From: an uncultured Actinomyces sp.
GTDB taxonomy: Bacteria; Actinomycetota; Actinomycetes; Actinomycetales; Actinomycetaceae
Length of the DNA stretch: 5,753 nucleotides
Assembly (NCBI GenBank): GCA_937926415.1
Contig: CALBAF010000292.1
Location: forward strand, 1 to 5,753
Direction: 5' to 3'
Shown in pieces: positions 5,196 to 5,753 of the stretch (position 1 is the first letter of the stretch; each line of letters opens with the position of its first letter). The notes under the pieces were generated by a model. The model worked only from the letters and a program-made list of their open reading frames with translations, ran no database searches and had not been told where the DNA came from. The position numbers and the translations under genes are program-made.

Positions 5196-5290
5196 TGGTA
5201 TCTATCGCAATGTGCCTGTGTCATCCGTGTTTCTTTTGGAACGTATGAAACAATGGCCACGAGCGCCCCATACACGTGAAGGAAAGAGCG

Positions 5291-5753
5291 ATGGCCCTGT
5301 TTGAGTTCGAGGATGGTCACCTCGTACCCGCTCAATTCGGATACCCGGTCGCCCAAGACCTGGGACCCGACCTCGTTGACGCTATCTGCCAGCAGGTCCT
5401 GCAGATCGTCTCGCGCCCCCTCTTCCCGGTGACCTGGCGCGACATGACCGGCCAGGATGACGAGGAGACGCCCCGCCTGACGGCCCTCGACGTGAGCGGC
5501 CAGATCGTCTCCGTCGAAATCCTCAAAGAACTCGACTCCGAGACCCTCATTACCTCCCTGTCTCGACTGGCCGAGGTTGCCTCGATCTCCTGGGCGGATC
5601 TCGCCGCAGAGTACCCGTCCGGCCCCGAGGGCTTCCGCGCCGGTTGGACGCAGTTCCGCGACTCGATGCCCCCGGCCGTCGGCCCGGGCCCTCGCCTCAT
5701 CATGGTCGCGGGCGACATCGACCCCTCCGTGCGCCCCGCCCTGTCTGTGCTGG
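5291..5753 (+). CDS. uncharacterised protein, N-terminal part; possible degenerate nuclease-like fold (3' partial)
   Basis: The frame is open from ATG at 5291 to the right edge, giving 154 complete codons. AAGGAAAG (5279-5286) is a good ribosome binding site. The protein begins MALFEFEDGHLVPAQFGYPV. Its middle, R-L-T-A-L-D-V-S-G-Q-I-V-S-V-E-I-L-K (62-79), is a pair of beta strands with Asp67, Glu76 and Lys79. This recalls the D...E-x-K arrangement of NucS/DUF91-like PD-(D/E)XK nucleases, but here the spacing is E-x-x-K, so catalysis is doubtful. A helix with S-L-S-R-L-A-E-V-A-S-I-S-W follows, then a strand P-R-L-I-M-V-A-G-D-I-D (134-144). I recall similar conserved N-termini in actinobacterial hypothetical proteins, some with a C-terminal RAMA-like domain, but cannot confirm this here. 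Third codon positions are almost all G or C, more so than in the cassettes. It is divergently oriented to them and probably not functionally tied. Confidence 0.72.
   Translation, partial: MALFEFEDGHLVPAQFGYPVAQDLGPDLVDAICQQVLQIVSRPLFPVTWRDMTGQDDEETPRLTALDVSGQIVSVEILKELDSETLITSLSRLAEVASISWADLAAEYPSGPEGFRAGWTQFRDSMPPAVGPGPRLIMVAGDIDPSVRPALSVL

Noticed and set aside
5099..5356. Minus-strand 85-residue ORF across the divergent region
   Set aside because: It overlaps the well-supported plus-strand gene start, lacks a convincing ribosome binding site, and its end falls within the conserved promoter-like element.
1..5753. CRISPR arrays, tRNA, rRNA, insertion sequences, attachment sites
   Set aside because: No regularly spaced short repeats, cloverleaf sequence, transposase-like protein or flanking terminal repeats were found on either strand.

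Overview
The window looks like part of the genome of a high-GC Gram-positive bacterium, most likely an actinomycete of the Actinomyces/Schaalia kind. This rests on overall composition, on G/C-ending codon use, and on the protein families present: DUF1023 alpha/beta hydrolases with EspC/WXG100-like partners. The genus is an inference, since there is no rRNA or other marker gene here.

Layout. (1) Positions 1-107 hold the first 35 codons of a minus-strand gene that resembles the N-terminus of FAD-linked oxidases (GlcD / D-lactate dehydrogenase type); it runs off the left edge. (2) Positions 261-494 hold a small, unrecognised, Pro-rich minus-strand ORF. (3) Positions 649-2733 and 2919-5063 are two tandem copies of one two-gene minus-strand cassette. 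Each has a small helical protein (113 or 114 aa, type VII secretion EspC/WXG100-like), then, after only 3 bp, a DUF1023 alpha/beta hydrolase (599 or 578 aa) with its own helical N-terminal domain. (4) After a divergent intergenic region, positions 5291-5753 hold the 5' end of a plus-strand gene of unknown function, with a pattern weakly reminiscent of a nuclease fold.

How the genes work together. The pairing suggests that each small protein is a secretion partner or co-substrate for the hydrolase downstream. The likely route is a type VII (ESX-like) system encoded elsewhere, because no secretion ATPase or membrane component is in the window. The cassettes have diverged clearly (57 of 100 ungapped residues identical in the small proteins, 56 of the first 86 in the hydrolases). 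They nevertheless keep the motifs around the active site, the C-terminal tail, the 3-bp gene spacing and a nearly identical promoter-like element 45-46 bases upstream of each first gene.

The strongest points for follow-up are this shared element, the altered nucleophile elbow (T-H-S-x-G instead of G-H-S-x-G) common to both hydrolases, and a bulged inverted repeat in the divergent intergenic region. No tRNA, rRNA, CRISPR array or insertion sequence was seen.
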